In this document: positions 42,972 through 52,380 of the stretch, one piece after another
How the letters are laid out: each line of letters starts with the position of its first letter
Numbering within the stretch: position 1 is the first letter of the stretch
Assembly: GCA_037138595.1 (NCBI GenBank)
Contig: JBAXIB010000015.1
Span: forward strand, 1-64,000
DNA from: UBA4742 sp037138595
GTDB lineage: Bacteria; Actinomycetota; Acidimicrobiia; Acidimicrobiales; Acidimicrobilacustridaceae
DNA: 64,000 nucleotides
Direction of reading: 5' to 3'
Notes under the pieces: model-generated
The model's database searches: none
What the model saw: only the letters and a program-made list of their open reading frames with translations
What the model was told of the DNA's origin: nothing
Translations under genes and position numbers: made by a program

Positions 42972-45238
42972 CGAAAAACCAGCGGCAGCGACGACGAAAC
43001 AGCGAAAGACTGAACGGTGAGCCGAGTCGACGGCCGATCACTCGTCGTGGACTGCGCACCGGAGTTCGCGTGCTGCTTGTTGTCGCGCTCGGAGTACCGC
43101 TGATGATTGGCGCGGCGGCAGCATCGGGTTTCGGGTCGCTGTTGTATGGGGATTTGCCGGGCACGGTTCCGGAAGAACATGAGCGCGTTATTTCGCGGCC
43201 GAGTTATGTCTATGACAGCACCGGCGCGCAGATAGCGACTTTTCGTGAGTTTGACCTGAATCTTCCAATGACCAAGGAGGATGTTCCACAGGTCTTAAAA
43301 GATGCCGTCATTGCTGCCGAAGACCGAAAGTTTTGGACCCACAACGGTGTGGATCCCGAAGGATTGATTCGCGCTGCGGTCACAAATTATCGCGAGGGAG
43401 AAACTGTTCAGGGTGGTTCGACGATCACCCAGCAATACGTGAAGAACACATATCTCAGCAATGAACGTTCGGTGGAACGCAAACTGAACGAGGCAGTGTT
43501 AGCCACCCGACTTGAACGGGATCTGACCCAGCAACTTGGGTCAACAAGAGCCGCGAAAGAAGAGATCCTTTTTCGCTATCTCAACACGACGTATTTCGGA
43601 AGCGGTGCCTATGGAGCGGCCGCCGCCGCGCAGTCGTATTTTCGCACCGACGTGCATGATCTATCCATCTCGCAAGCGGCAGCGCTTGTCGCCATTATTC
43701 CGGCACCTTCGAAGTACGGGCCGCGTGACGACATCGGCAAAGCCGAGCAACGGCGCAAAGAAGTACTGGGCGAGATGCGCGACCAAGGATCGATCAGCGA
43801 TGCGCAATATGAAGACGCGAAGGCCAAGGTGCTGTGGGTCGATGGGTTTGGCACGCCATCGGTTCCCACGACCGCGGTGTTCGGTCCGCCCGAGAAGGGC
43901 GCAGCGCAGTATCCGTTCTTTGTTGATTATGTGCGTCGGTACTTGATTGACAAATACGGCGAAGATGCGGTTTATCGCGGGGGCCTTCGGGTTGATACCA
44001 CCATCGATCCTCGATTGCAGGGGTTAGCTGAAACAGCCGTTACCGACGTGGTGAATAAGGCGCGGCCTGACCCGGCTGGACATCCACTAGGCATGGCCCT
44101 GGTATCGGTCGAACCGTCGACGGGCTATGTGAAGGCGATGGTCGGTGGGCAAGATTTTGCAACCAGTCAAGTCAATCTCGCACTCGGCGGAAGTACCGGC
44201 TTCCAACCGGGTTCGTCGATGAAGCCCTACACGATGGCAGCCGCTCTTGAACTTGGCGTAACTCCCGAGACAGTGTTCCCCGCCGTTGGTGCATGGCCGG
44301 TGCCGGGTTGTCGCAAAACGCCAACAAATTCATGTGTCATAAATGGCGAAGCGGCTAGCACGATGGCGCCGGCGATTGCCGAATCGAGCAACACCTATTT
44401 CGCGGAACTCGCCTACGACATTGGCCCAAATAACATTGCGCGCATGGCAAATCGACTCGGGGCGCGTGCTACGCCGGGCGCCCCGATCGGGATCGATGCC
44501 ACGAGAACGAATTACGCGGTTGGATTGACCCTCGGCACGTCGGAACTTTCTCCACTTAACCAAGCAGTGGGCTTTGCGACATTCGTCAATCACGGGGTTC
44601 GGCATGATCCGACCCCGGTAACCCGAGTGACTGAGCCAAATGGGAGAGTGCTCGAAAACAATGCCAACCAACCGGGCACACCAGTACTGAACGCGGCCAT
44701 CGCCGACACCGTGACTGACTTGTTGCGGGGGCCGGTTACGTTTGGAACCGCAAGCCGTTCCTTGGCCGATTTTGGTCGACCCGCAGCGGGCAAGACAGGT
44801 ACCACGCAGAACAATGCCGATGCATGGTTTGTCGGATTTACCCCGCAACTTTCGACCGCGGTTTGGCTCGGTCACACCGATGGAATCAACACGCTGGTCG
44901 GATTTGGTTCTGGTCCGGTATTCGGCGGAACAGTTCCGGCCGCAACTTGGAAAGCATTCATGAAACCGGCACTTGAAGGCGTTGCTCCATTGGATTTCGT
45001 CATTCCTGGCGCGCTGCCTGCGCCGGGCGGAGGCGGACTCGACCAAGGTGCACCGCTGGATTCGGGTGCTCGCCGAGCCAACGAATTGAATGTTCCGGAT
45101 CTTCCTCGAGATTGCGGCGGTCCATGCATCGCCGCTGATGCGCCAGCATTACCGAAGCCAGTCACTCCGAGTCCGCCGAGTTCTGCGCCAGCGACTGAAG
45201 CCACAACCACGACTACTACGAAGAAAAAGGGGCCATGA
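42968..45238 (+). CDS. Class A penicillin-binding protein (glycosyltransferase/transpeptidase)
   Basis: This 756-residue bifunctional peptidoglycan synthase has a basic cytoplasmic tail, one N-terminal membrane helix, a GT51 domain (IAAEDRKFWTHNGVDPEG; VQGGSTITQQYVKN; NEAVLATRLER) and a transpeptidase domain. S416-x-x-K419 (GSSMKP) holds the nucleophile, SSNTYF is the SxN motif and K609-T-G is the third motif. The C-terminus is Pro/Thr-rich. It is coupled to the lipoprotein gene before it and overlaps the HtrA-like gene after it by 4 bp. Confidence 0.95.
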   Translation: MTKNQRQRRRNSERLNGEPSRRPITRRGLRTGVRVLLVVALGVPLMIGAAAASGFGSLLYGDLPGTVPEEHERVISRPSYVYDSTGAQIATFREFDLNLPMTKEDVPQVLKDAVIAAEDRKFWTHNGVDPEGLIRAAVTNYREGETVQGGSTITQQYVKNTYLSNERSVERKLNEAVLATRLERDLTQQLGSTRAAKEEILFRYLNTTYFGSGAYGAAAAAQSYFRTDVHDLSISQAAALVAIIPAPSKYGPRDDIGKAEQRRKEVLGEMRDQGSISDAQYEDAKAKVLWVDGFGTPSVPTTAVFGPPEKGAAQYPFFVDYVRRYLIDKYGEDAVYRGGLRVDTTIDPRLQGLAETAVTDVVNKARPDPAGHPLGMALVSVEPSTGYVKAMVGGQDFATSQVNLALGGSTGFQPGSSMKPYTMAAALELGVTPETVFPAVGAWPVPGCRKTPTNSCVINGEAASTMAPAIAESSNTYFAELAYDIGPNNIARMANRLGARATPGAPIGIDATRTNYAVGLTLGTSELSPLNQAVGFATFVNHGVRHDPTPVTRVTEPNGRVLENNANQPGTPVLNAAIADTVTDLLRGPVTFGTASRSLADFGRPAAGKTGTTQNNADAWFVGFTPQLSTAVWLGHTDGINTLVGFGSGPVFGGTVPAATWKAFMKPALEGVAPLDFVIPGALPAPGGGGLDQGAPLDSGARRANELNVPDLPRDCGGPCIAADAPALPKPVTPSPPSSAPATEATTTTTTKKKGP

Positions 45239-46344
45239 GCGACGCCGATCCGCCAGCTAACGGACCAATTCCCACGATTAACGAACCAGTCGTTGCTGTG
45301 TCTGTACCCATCGCTCCACCTCCGCCGAATGCCCCACCTCCGCCCGATGCGCAGCGGAATGCTTCCCAAGGTCGCTCAGGCCTAGCGCCGAGCGCGACGC
45401 GCTCGAATGGTGAACGGCGAAGTGAATGGCGGCGATCGGAAAAAGCGCGTCGTTATGCGGCGCGCAATTCGGTGCGGTTCCCAATCTTTACTCGGTCGGT
45501 ATTGCTGTGGTTGATGATATTTGCACTCGTCGGTTTGTCCTTTGGTGCCAGCGGTGCGTTCTGGTGGACACACTTCAACAGCCAAATCAGTCAGTTGCGT
45601 GCCGACACCCAAGATTTTGAAACCCGTTCACAGTCGGCGTCAGCAGATATCGAGAAGCAAAAGAATGACGCCGAAGCATCGATTTCCAATGCTCTCAAAC
45701 CGTTAAAGGGGTTCCTTGATGACACCCAAACGATTCAGTTGGCGCAGGCGTTTGCCCCTTCGGTGTATTCGGTAGTGACCCTTGACGATCAGGGACGCCC
45801 ATCGGTTGGCACCGCATTTTCGGTTGTGACGAGCGATACCGAAAGCTTGATGCTCACGTCGTATACAACGGTGCGGGCTGCGTCAGTTCGCCCTGGTCCA
45901 GCCATTACGTTGCACAAGAGCGGTGAAGACTTGCCGGCCAGCCTCATTAGTTGGGATGCCGAGCACGATTTAGCGTTGCTGCGCGTGGCCAAAGGAAACA
46001 TCACAGTGCTGGATTGGGCATCTGATGAGGTCTCTGCGCAGGCGCTCGCGTCGCGGATCTTTCCAGTGAGCGGAACTGGCGGCAGCGGAGCAACGCTCAC
46101 CAACGGATCATTGATTGATCAATCGTCAGCCGGTTTTCAACACACCGCGCCTTTGGGCGCGGATTTTCAAGGTGGACCGATCGTGAACGCTGACGGCAAA
46201 GTCCTGGGAGTCGCCTCGCTCACCTATTCGCCGCTCGGTTACGACAATGGCGAGATCCATTTTTCGCCGTCGATCACCATGGCATGCATCAAGGTGCTGA
46301 GCTGTGGCGGTGGCACACGCTCCCAGGGGACACCGGGCGGATGA
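45235..46344 (+). CDS. Membrane-anchored HtrA-like protein lacking catalytic residues (pseudoprotease)
   Basis: This 369-residue protein has a Pro-rich, basic cytoplasmic N-terminus, one helix at about 88-108, a short coiled region and an extracytoplasmic trypsin-like domain. By alignment with HtrA, the active-site His segment reads LTSYTTV (Thr211 in place of His). The Asp is kept in HDLALL (D245). The Ser segment reads ADFQGGPIV (Gln312 in place of Ser). It should therefore bind rather than cut. It overlaps the PBP gene by 4 bp. Inference: a regulator or scaffold of that cell-wall enzyme. Confidence 0.75.
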   Translation: MSDADPPANGPIPTINEPVVAVSVPIAPPPPNAPPPPDAQRNASQGRSGLAPSATRSNGERRSEWRRSEKARRYAARNSVRFPIFTRSVLLWLMIFALVGLSFGASGAFWWTHFNSQISQLRADTQDFETRSQSASADIEKQKNDAEASISNALKPLKGFLDDTQTIQLAQAFAPSVYSVVTLDDQGRPSVGTAFSVVTSDTESLMLTSYTTVRAASVRPGPAITLHKSGEDLPASLISWDAEHDLALLRVAKGNITVLDWASDEVSAQALASRIFPVSGTGGSGATLTNGSLIDQSSAGFQHTAPLGADFQGGPIVNADGKVLGVASLTYSPLGYDNGEIHFSPSITMACIKVLSCGGGTRSQGTPGG

Positions 46345-46353
46345 TCGGGCTGG

Positions 46354-48921
46354 TTAGCCTCGGAGCCCCGTTGGTGTAGGTGCCCACGCGACTTTTCCCA
46401 GTTGGGTATAGCTGGTCAAATCTCGATGGCGCGGCACGACGCGCACCGTGAATCCGAAATTTCCTGCTTGGTCAAAATCGAGTTCATATCCATAACGGCG
46501 CCAACCGTGCTGATCGCCGTCACCGACGAATGTCATCGGTAAACACGTTGGCTCTCGAAGCTCGTCGTCAAGATCAACGGCGCCGAAGAGAATCTGAACC
46601 TCGACATCGTCGGGTCCAAGGTCACCAATCACAGCCTGAGCGGTGACGTGGTAGGTGGTGCCGGTAGGTGATGGCGTTTCGGTCACCGCGGTAGACGTCA
46701 CCAGAACAGCGGGCCACGAACGTTGCAGAAAACGTTTCCATTCGACGAACTCCTTGGCCCGAGCGTCTCCATTGGCTCGCAACTCGCGGGTCCGGCGAGC
46801 CGCGGGCTCGTAGAATGTTGTGGTGTAATCGCGAATCATGCGGCTTGCGCTGACTCGTGGACCGAGACGGCTCATCGACGCTTTCACTTTTGCGAGCCAT
46901 TCGGTCGGAAGCCCGCCGTCTCCGCGTTTATAAAAAAGCGGCACAATCTGCCGTTCGAGCAAATTGAACAGGCTGATGGCCTCTACGTCATTCCGGGTTT
47001 CGACGTCGTCTTGCCACTCGGCCGATGGAATCGCCCAACCAACGTCGCTGTCGAACATCTCATCCCACCAGCCGTCGAGGACCGAACAGTTCAGTACGCC
47101 ATTGAACACAGCCTTCATCCCCGAAGTGCCGCAGGCTTCTAACGGACGTAGGGGCGTGTTGAGCCAAACGTCGACACCGCCGACGAGCATGCGAGCGACC
47201 GTGATGTCGTAGTCCTCAAGCAGCACGAGACGGTGTCGCACATCAAGATCGGCGGCGAGAGTCGCCACTTGCCGCAGCAGTTCCTTGCCGTCATCGTCGG
47301 CGGGGTGCGCCTTTCCAGCAAACACGATTTGCACTGGACGTTCTTCATTCAACAAAAGCGCTTTTAGCCGATCCAAGTCGCGGAACAGCAGGGTTGCGCG
47401 TTTGTAGGTAGCGAATCTCCGAGCAAAGCCAATCGTTAAGACGGCTGGGTCAAGTACGTCGCCGGTCCAGGACACCTGTGATTCGCTCGCTCCCCGCGCG
47501 ATTGCTGATTCCCGGAGGCGACGACGGGCGTACTGCACGAGGCGTTCGCGACAATCTCGCCTCACGGCCCATAAATCGCGGTTCGGGATTGTTTCGAGAC
47601 GTTTCCAAACTTCCACCGGAGCCTCGGGCCAATCGACGCCGAGCGTGCGCTCATAAAGCGCACTCATTTCGGGCGTCGCCCACGTTCGGGCATGCACCCC
47701 GTTGGTCACTGAATGAATGGGTACGTCGTTTTCAGGGAGATCGGGCCAAATCCCGGCGAACATGTGCCGGCTGACTGCGCCATGAAGGGCGGAGACTCCG
47801 TTCGACTCTCCCGCCAGGCGCAAACTCAACGCAGCCATATTGAACATCTCGCCTTCGGTGGTTCCTGGTTCATGGCCAAGTGCCATGAGGTCATCAAGGG
47901 TGAGACCACAATCGCGGCACCAATTCGAGAAATACTTCTCGATTAACTCGCGTGGAAAGCGATCGATGCCAGCGGGTACCGGCGTATGGGTCGTGAAAAT
48001 CGCACCAGGTCGCACTGCTGCTCGTGCTTCGGAATAGGACAGTCCGTCGTCGAGAATCGCTCGGCGAATTCGCTCAAGCGCGAGGAAACCGGCGTGTCCT
48101 TCATTGAGATGAAAAACCTCGGGAAGTTTGCCGAGTGCTTGAAGCGCGCGAATCCCGCCGATCCCGAGGACGATCTCTTGGCGGATCCGTTCCTCTGGTC
48201 CTCCACCGTAAAGGCGGTCGCAAACCAGCCGGCTCGCATCGTCGTTTTCGTCGATGTCGGTATCAAGCAGGTACAGCGAGATGCGACCGATTTGTGCTTG
48301 CCACAGCGCAGCGTGAACACGCACACCGGCTAGCTCGACGCTCACCCGGACATCAGTCACCTCGGTAAGCGCCATCGCTCGCGGATCGAGGCGAGGAAAT
48401 CGTTCTTGTTGCCAGCCACGGCGGTCAAGGTGCTGGCGGAAGTAGCCGTGTCGATAGAACAGGCCTACGCCAGTCAGCGGCACGCCAAGGTCGTTAGCAG
48501 CCTTGAGATGGTCGCCGGCCAGAACACCAAGGCCACCCGAATACTGCGGTAGCGCGGCAGCGATACCAAACTCAGGCGAAAAATACCCGACCGACTTCAA
48601 TCCATCTGGGTGGTTTGGTTCAAACGTCATTTGAAACCAACGCGGAGCATCGAGAGTCGTGCGTAGCTGGTCACGCACGCCAGCGGCGAGTGACGTGAAT
48701 GTTGAATCAGCCGCGAGCGTATCGAGTCGTTCTTGCGATTCGGTGGCTAGCGCGAGCGCTGGGTCACGACCTTCAAACCCCCAACCGGTTTGATCAATCC
48801 GACGGACCAAATCGATTGCCCGCTCGTCATAACTCCAACCGAGATTCATGGCCACCTCGCGCAACGGCTCGAGTGACTCGGGGAGATGCGAAATGACCGT
48901 GAAAGTTTGGACTGCCTTCAT
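46354..48921 (-). CDS. glgP: Alpha-glucan (glycogen) phosphorylase
   Basis: This 855-residue GT35 enzyme releases glucose-1-phosphate from glycogen-like glucans. The N-terminus matches the DUF3417 extension found in this phosphorylase subgroup. SVGYFSPEFGIAAALPQYSGGLGVLAGDHLKAA, VFHLNEGHAGF and the PLP-lysine region EACGTSGMKAVFNG are present (Cys replaces the more common Ser). TAGGTT lies 6 bases before the ATG and there is no ribosome-binding site, so it is probably leaderless. No other glycogen gene is adjacent. Confidence 0.93.
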   Translation of the reverse strand: MKAVQTFTVISHLPESLEPLREVAMNLGWSYDERAIDLVRRIDQTGWGFEGRDPALALATESQERLDTLAADSTFTSLAAGVRDQLRTTLDAPRWFQMTFEPNHPDGLKSVGYFSPEFGIAAALPQYSGGLGVLAGDHLKAANDLGVPLTGVGLFYRHGYFRQHLDRRGWQQERFPRLDPRAMALTEVTDVRVSVELAGVRVHAALWQAQIGRISLYLLDTDIDENDDASRLVCDRLYGGGPEERIRQEIVLGIGGIRALQALGKLPEVFHLNEGHAGFLALERIRRAILDDGLSYSEARAAVRPGAIFTTHTPVPAGIDRFPRELIEKYFSNWCRDCGLTLDDLMALGHEPGTTEGEMFNMAALSLRLAGESNGVSALHGAVSRHMFAGIWPDLPENDVPIHSVTNGVHARTWATPEMSALYERTLGVDWPEAPVEVWKRLETIPNRDLWAVRRDCRERLVQYARRRLRESAIARGASESQVSWTGDVLDPAVLTIGFARRFATYKRATLLFRDLDRLKALLLNEERPVQIVFAGKAHPADDDGKELLRQVATLAADLDVRHRLVLLEDYDITVARMLVGGVDVWLNTPLRPLEACGTSGMKAVFNGVLNCSVLDGWWDEMFDSDVGWAIPSAEWQDDVETRNDVEAISLFNLLERQIVPLFYKRGDGGLPTEWLAKVKASMSRLGPRVSASRMIRDYTTTFYEPAARRTRELRANGDARAKEFVEWKRFLQRSWPAVLVTSTAVTETPSPTGTTYHVTAQAVIGDLGPDDVEVQILFGAVDLDDELREPTCLPMTFVGDGDQHGWRRYGYELDFDQAGNFGFTVRVVPRHRDLTSYTQLGKVAWAPTPTGLRG

Positions 48922-48992
48922 GGCGGGAACCTAACCCACGAAACGGTCGGCGTGTTCAGCGCGCCCGCCGAAAACGCCGATGGCCTCGGGGA

Positions 48993-49700
48993 TCAGCCCA
49001 GCCCTATCGCGTGAGGCAAATCGGCGATCGAGTCAAGAATGTGGGTGTGAGGCGCGGTCTCAAGTTCGGAGCGCCCATGGGCACCGGTGAGCACGCCGGC
49101 AACTACTCCCGCGCCGGCGCGCCAGCCGGCGAGTAGGTCATTGGCGGTATCGCCCGCGACCACCAGGCTGCGAACGTCGTCAATGCCAAGTTGCATCAAC
49201 GCGTGCAGCGCAAGGTCAGGGTACGGACGGCCACGTACGCCAGGACTGGGGGCAAGCGTGAGGTCGACGAGCTTTGACCAGCCGAGGACGTCAACGATGA
49301 GCGCTTGGGTTTCGGCGGAAAAACCAGTGGTCAGACAAATTGCAATTTCCGCGGATCGCAATTGGGCAAACGCCGCCTCGGCTCCGGCAATTGGCTCGAT
49401 CACGCCTTGCTGGACCGCATCACTTACCGCTCTTTCGAATGCGGCGGTTGCTTTTTGGGCCTTGGTTTCGTCATTGAGTAGACCCCGGAATACAACAATT
49501 TTTGATTGGCCCATTGTCTGTTGCACATAGGCCAGGTAATCGGGAACTTGCGGGTCATCAGCATCGATCCCGATATGAGCGAGTGCTGAAAGAAATGCCG
49601 TAGTGACGAGGCCATCGTCGCGAATCGTCGTTCCCGCCATGTCAAGCACCGCTAAGCGGATCGCCACATCAGGCGCGGATTTGCTGCTGAACGAGGTCAT
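48993..49700 (-). CDS. Phosphonatase-like HAD hydrolase
   Basis: This 235-residue HAD-family protein has the variant nucleophile motif LDMAGTTIRDDG, as in phosphonoacetaldehyde hydrolase (PhnX) and its relatives. LTTGFSAETQ gives motif II, and VAGDTANDLLAGWRAG gives motif IV. The Lys that forms a Schiff base in PhnX was not confidently placed. ATG 49700 overlaps the FAD-oxidoreductase gene by 4 bp. The pairing matches a known phosphonate-use gene pair (TIGR03351 with TIGR03364 families, from memory). Confidence 0.8.
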   Translation of the reverse strand: MTSFSSKSAPDVAIRLAVLDMAGTTIRDDGLVTTAFLSALAHIGIDADDPQVPDYLAYVQQTMGQSKIVVFRGLLNDETKAQKATAAFERAVSDAVQQGVIEPIAGAEAAFAQLRSAEIAICLTTGFSAETQALIVDVLGWSKLVDLTLAPSPGVRGRPYPDLALHALMQLGIDDVRSLVVAGDTANDLLAGWRAGAGVVAGVLTGAHGRSELETAPHTHILDSIADLPHAIGLG

Positions 49701-50839
49701 GTTGGCGGGCCAATCTCAGTGATGGACTGTTCGGCGATCGCGGGGGAAAGGGTCATGCCGCGGCCGCCAGGGCCAGTGACGATCCAGACCCCCGGTGAAA
49801 CGTGTTCGCGATGACAAATCGCTTGATCTGTTCGCTGCGAATACACCCCGGTCCACCGCCGAACCACCGCCGGTAACGGACGTCCCAAAATTGATTCGAC
49901 TCGTTGACGAAGGTGTTCATAAGGCGCTTCTGCAGCCGCGAAGTCAAATGGTTCGTCGTAGTCGTGGGTGTCGCCAATGGTGAGTTCTCCTGTTGCTCGT
50001 TGAGACACGAGCAACTGCATGTGATGGTGCGACGCGACTGGCGATTGCGGCGGTAATTTGGCGAGGGCCGGAACTTGGAACCCGGGGTAATAGCGCAGCG
50101 AGTCGCCATCGGCGAGTGATGTGGTGAGTCGCTCGCCGATGTCCTCGGTCTGCATCATCTGTAAGCGGACGGGCCGCACTGGAGCGTTTGCCAATAGTTC
50201 GGCCATCGGCCCTTGCCGTTCAGCCCCGGGACACACGACGATGACATCGCCGCTGTGTCGCACGTTGGTGTGGTCCAACACTGAACCACTTTGTACGTCG
50301 GTGACGATGCGGCCGCCAAAGAATCGGTAGCCAAAATCGGAACCACTCGACGCAGCGCTTGCGCCAGCGAGCAGTTGTTCACGCAGCGCGGGGAGTGCAG
50401 CGCGAGGTTCGACGACGGCATCGGTTGTGCAATACAGGCCACCGAGTACCTCGCCTCGAATTGCCGGGTTTATGGTTCGTACTTCGCCCGGATCAAGCCG
50501 TCGCAAACCTCGTTGGCCAGCATCGGAGCGGGCAATCACCTGATCAAATACGTCGAGTTCCTCGGGAAGCTGCGCGACGGTGATCGAGCCATCAGGGCGA
50601 AATCCGACGCCGGGAGCATCCGCCGCGACTTGCGCCCAAAGCTCCCGAGCGCGCAACGCAAGCGTGAGTTCTTCCCCCACCGCGCGTCCGCTGACCCAAA
50701 CCAAACCAAAGTTGCGGACTGATGCCGAACGTGGTTCGAAGTCGCGATCGAGGTGCGTCACGTTCCATCCAGCCCGCCGGGCAAAGACCGCGTGCATCGT
50801 GCCGATGATTCCAGCTCCGACAATCACCATGTTGGCCAT
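49697..50839 (-). CDS. FAD-dependent oxidoreductase of the phosphonate-associated (TIGR03364-type) family
   Basis: This 380-residue flavoprotein of the glycine-oxidase fold has the N-terminal IVGAGIIGTMHAVFARRAGW and VRNFGLVWVSG, the latter typical of the family found beside phosphonate-degradation genes. C-terminal RWTGVYSQRTD and IVTGPGGRGMTLSPAIAEQ complete the FAD site. Inference: oxidation of an aminophosphonate such as N-methyl-aminoethylphosphonate to phosphonoacetaldehyde, then handled by the overlapping HAD enzyme. No phosphonate transporter is nearby. Confidence 0.8.
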   Translation of the reverse strand: MANMVIVGAGIIGTMHAVFARRAGWNVTHLDRDFEPRSASVRNFGLVWVSGRAVGEELTLALRARELWAQVAADAPGVGFRPDGSITVAQLPEELDVFDQVIARSDAGQRGLRRLDPGEVRTINPAIRGEVLGGLYCTTDAVVEPRAALPALREQLLAGASAASSGSDFGYRFFGGRIVTDVQSGSVLDHTNVRHSGDVIVVCPGAERQGPMAELLANAPVRPVRLQMMQTEDIGERLTTSLADGDSLRYYPGFQVPALAKLPPQSPVASHHHMQLLVSQRATGELTIGDTHDYDEPFDFAAAEAPYEHLRQRVESILGRPLPAVVRRWTGVYSQRTDQAICHREHVSPGVWIVTGPGGRGMTLSPAIAEQSITEIGPPT

Positions 50840-50899
50840 GGCGCCGGTTTACCACGTCGTCAGGCTGATGGGACACGGCGACATAGACGAACCGAGCGA

Positions 50900-51382
50900 T
50901 TAGGCGCCGGATCGGATGGTTGCGAGCGCTTCGTCTTTGTGCTTTGTTGCTCGCATCTGCGACGAGAACTTCATGCGCACAACGCCTTTGGGGTCGATGA
51001 CATAGGTAATGCGACCGGGAATAATCCCCAGACTTTTGCCGACACCCCACGCGGCCGCGACCTTGGCTCCCTCGTCGGCGAGCAACGTGAACGGAAGGCG
51101 GTATTTCGCTGCAAACTCAGCGTGCGATTCGACCGAGTCTTTACTGATCCCCAACACGACCGCTCCGACGTCGGTGAAGTCTTCAAAACTGTCGCGAAAT
51201 GAGCATGCTTCTTTGGTGCATCCAGGAGTGTCGTCAGATGGATAGAAGTAGACGACGGTCCAGTTGCCGCGGAAACTGTCGAGGTTCACCTGCTCGCCAG
51301 TTTGTGAAGGAAGATTGAAGTTCGGGGCAAGGTCTCCAACCTGTACGGAACCATTTGGCGTTGCGGGAGTCATGTTGTCCAT
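50900..51382 (-). CDS. bcp: Thioredoxin-dependent peroxiredoxin (BCP/PrxQ type)
   Basis: This 160-residue peroxiredoxin has APNFNLPSQTGEQVNL and VYFYPSDDTPGCTKEACSFRD. The latter holds the peroxidatic Cys and, five residues on, the second Cys of BCP-type enzymes. It reduces hydrogen peroxide and organic peroxides using thioredoxin. Length is standard. It is divergent from the ParA-like gene. Confidence 0.93.
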   Translation of the reverse strand: MDNMTPATPNGSVQVGDLAPNFNLPSQTGEQVNLDSFRGNWTVVYFYPSDDTPGCTKEACSFRDSFEDFTDVGAVVLGISKDSVESHAEFAAKYRLPFTLLADEGAKVAAAWGVGKSLGIIPGRITYVIDPKGVVRMKFSSQMRATKHKDEALATIRSGA

Positions 51383-51466
51383 GTGTACCTAAGCCATTTA
51401 GACGCCGCAGGTATTCCCGACGGGTTGTGATTCTTCGAACCCGTACATCGCTGGGCGTGGTTGCAT

Positions 51467-51481
51467 TAGATTTTCACCTCA
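51467..51481 (+). promoter_or_regulatory. Leaderless-type promoter of the ParA-like gene
   Basis: TAGATT (51467-51472) lies 8 bases before ATG 51481, with no Shine-Dalgarno sequence. The arrangement suggests transcription starts at or next to the start codon. Confidence 0.35.
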
Positions 51482-52380
51482 TGGTGTCCATCGCCGTTGT
51501 GAACCAAAAGGGGGGGGTCGGAAAGACCACCGTGGCGCTGGGCCTGGCGTCAGCCGCGTCTGCACTTGGCCAGCGCGTTTTGGTTATCGATCTTGACCCT
51601 CAAGCCAATGCCAGCACTGGTCTCGGAGTCTGGGATCCGCCGGTTACGGTCGATCGTGCCCTTGAACGCGATCAACCGGGTGGATTGGTTGACGTGCTTG
51701 TTGCGGGAGCGTGGCCGACTAGCGATGGTCAGACCTCGCCCGATGTGGCGGCGAGTTCGCCGGCATTAGCCCAGCGAGAACCACTATTGGCCAATGACCC
51801 AATCGGTGCTCAGGATCGTTTACATATTGCAATGGCAGGAATCAGCCACGACCTGGTGATTATCGATTGCCCGCCGTCGCTGGGACTGTTGACTGTGAAT
51901 GGCTTGTTCGCCGCCGATCATGCCTTGGTGGTAACCGAACCCGGAGCGTGGGCTTCAGATGGGGTACAGCAAATTCTGCGTACGGTGTCGCGCATTGGAG
52001 CTCGTCGCCCCGACGGACTCGGGATCGCCGGCATAGTCGTCAATCGGTTAGCCCGAACCCGCGATGCGAAGTACTGGTATGACCAACTCCTCGAAACCTA
52101 CGGTGATCAAGTGTTGCCTCCGGTTCGATTGCGAGCGGCAATTCCTGAGGCGACCGCACAGTCGTTGCCAATTCACGGGATGGGCCATCGAGCCGGAGCG
52201 TTGGAAGCGGCGGCTGAATTCGACGTCTTATTGGCAGCAATCGTTGCGTCAGTGAGTACGAATCAGCCGGTCGAAACGTCGGCTCACTCCTCGGATGCAG
52301 TCCCGGCCGCGGCACAGAATGGAGTAGGTGATGGCACAGTACGATCCGCAACGGTCGAACAGTCGGCAACGGAAAGCTGA
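51481..52380 (+). CDS. ParA/MinD-family ATPase (orphan)
   Basis: This 299-residue protein has the deviant Walker A motif NQKGGVGKTT, the DLDPQANASTGLG segment of ParA/Soj and IIDCPPSLGLLTVN. These ATPases position DNA or protein complexes on the nucleoid. No parB lies beside it, so it is not the main chromosome partition pair. About 30 extra C-terminal residues are Ser/Ala-rich. An upstream extension to 51355 would overlap the bcp gene and was rejected. The following short membrane-protein gene overlaps it. Confidence 0.88.
   Translation: MVSIAVVNQKGGVGKTTVALGLASAASALGQRVLVIDLDPQANASTGLGVWDPPVTVDRALERDQPGGLVDVLVAGAWPTSDGQTSPDVAASSPALAQREPLLANDPIGAQDRLHIAMAGISHDLVIIDCPPSLGLLTVNGLFAADHALVVTEPGAWASDGVQQILRTVSRIGARRPDGLGIAGIVVNRLARTRDAKYWYDQLLETYGDQVLPPVRLRAAIPEATAQSLPIHGMGHRAGALEAAAEFDVLLAAIVASVSTNQPVETSAHSSDAVPAAAQNGVGDGTVRSATVEQSATES

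Noticed and set aside
46622..46900. Short frame inside the phosphorylase gene on the same strand, other phase
   Set aside because: Shadow of the phosphorylase gene: Arg- and Ser-rich translation with no conserved motif.
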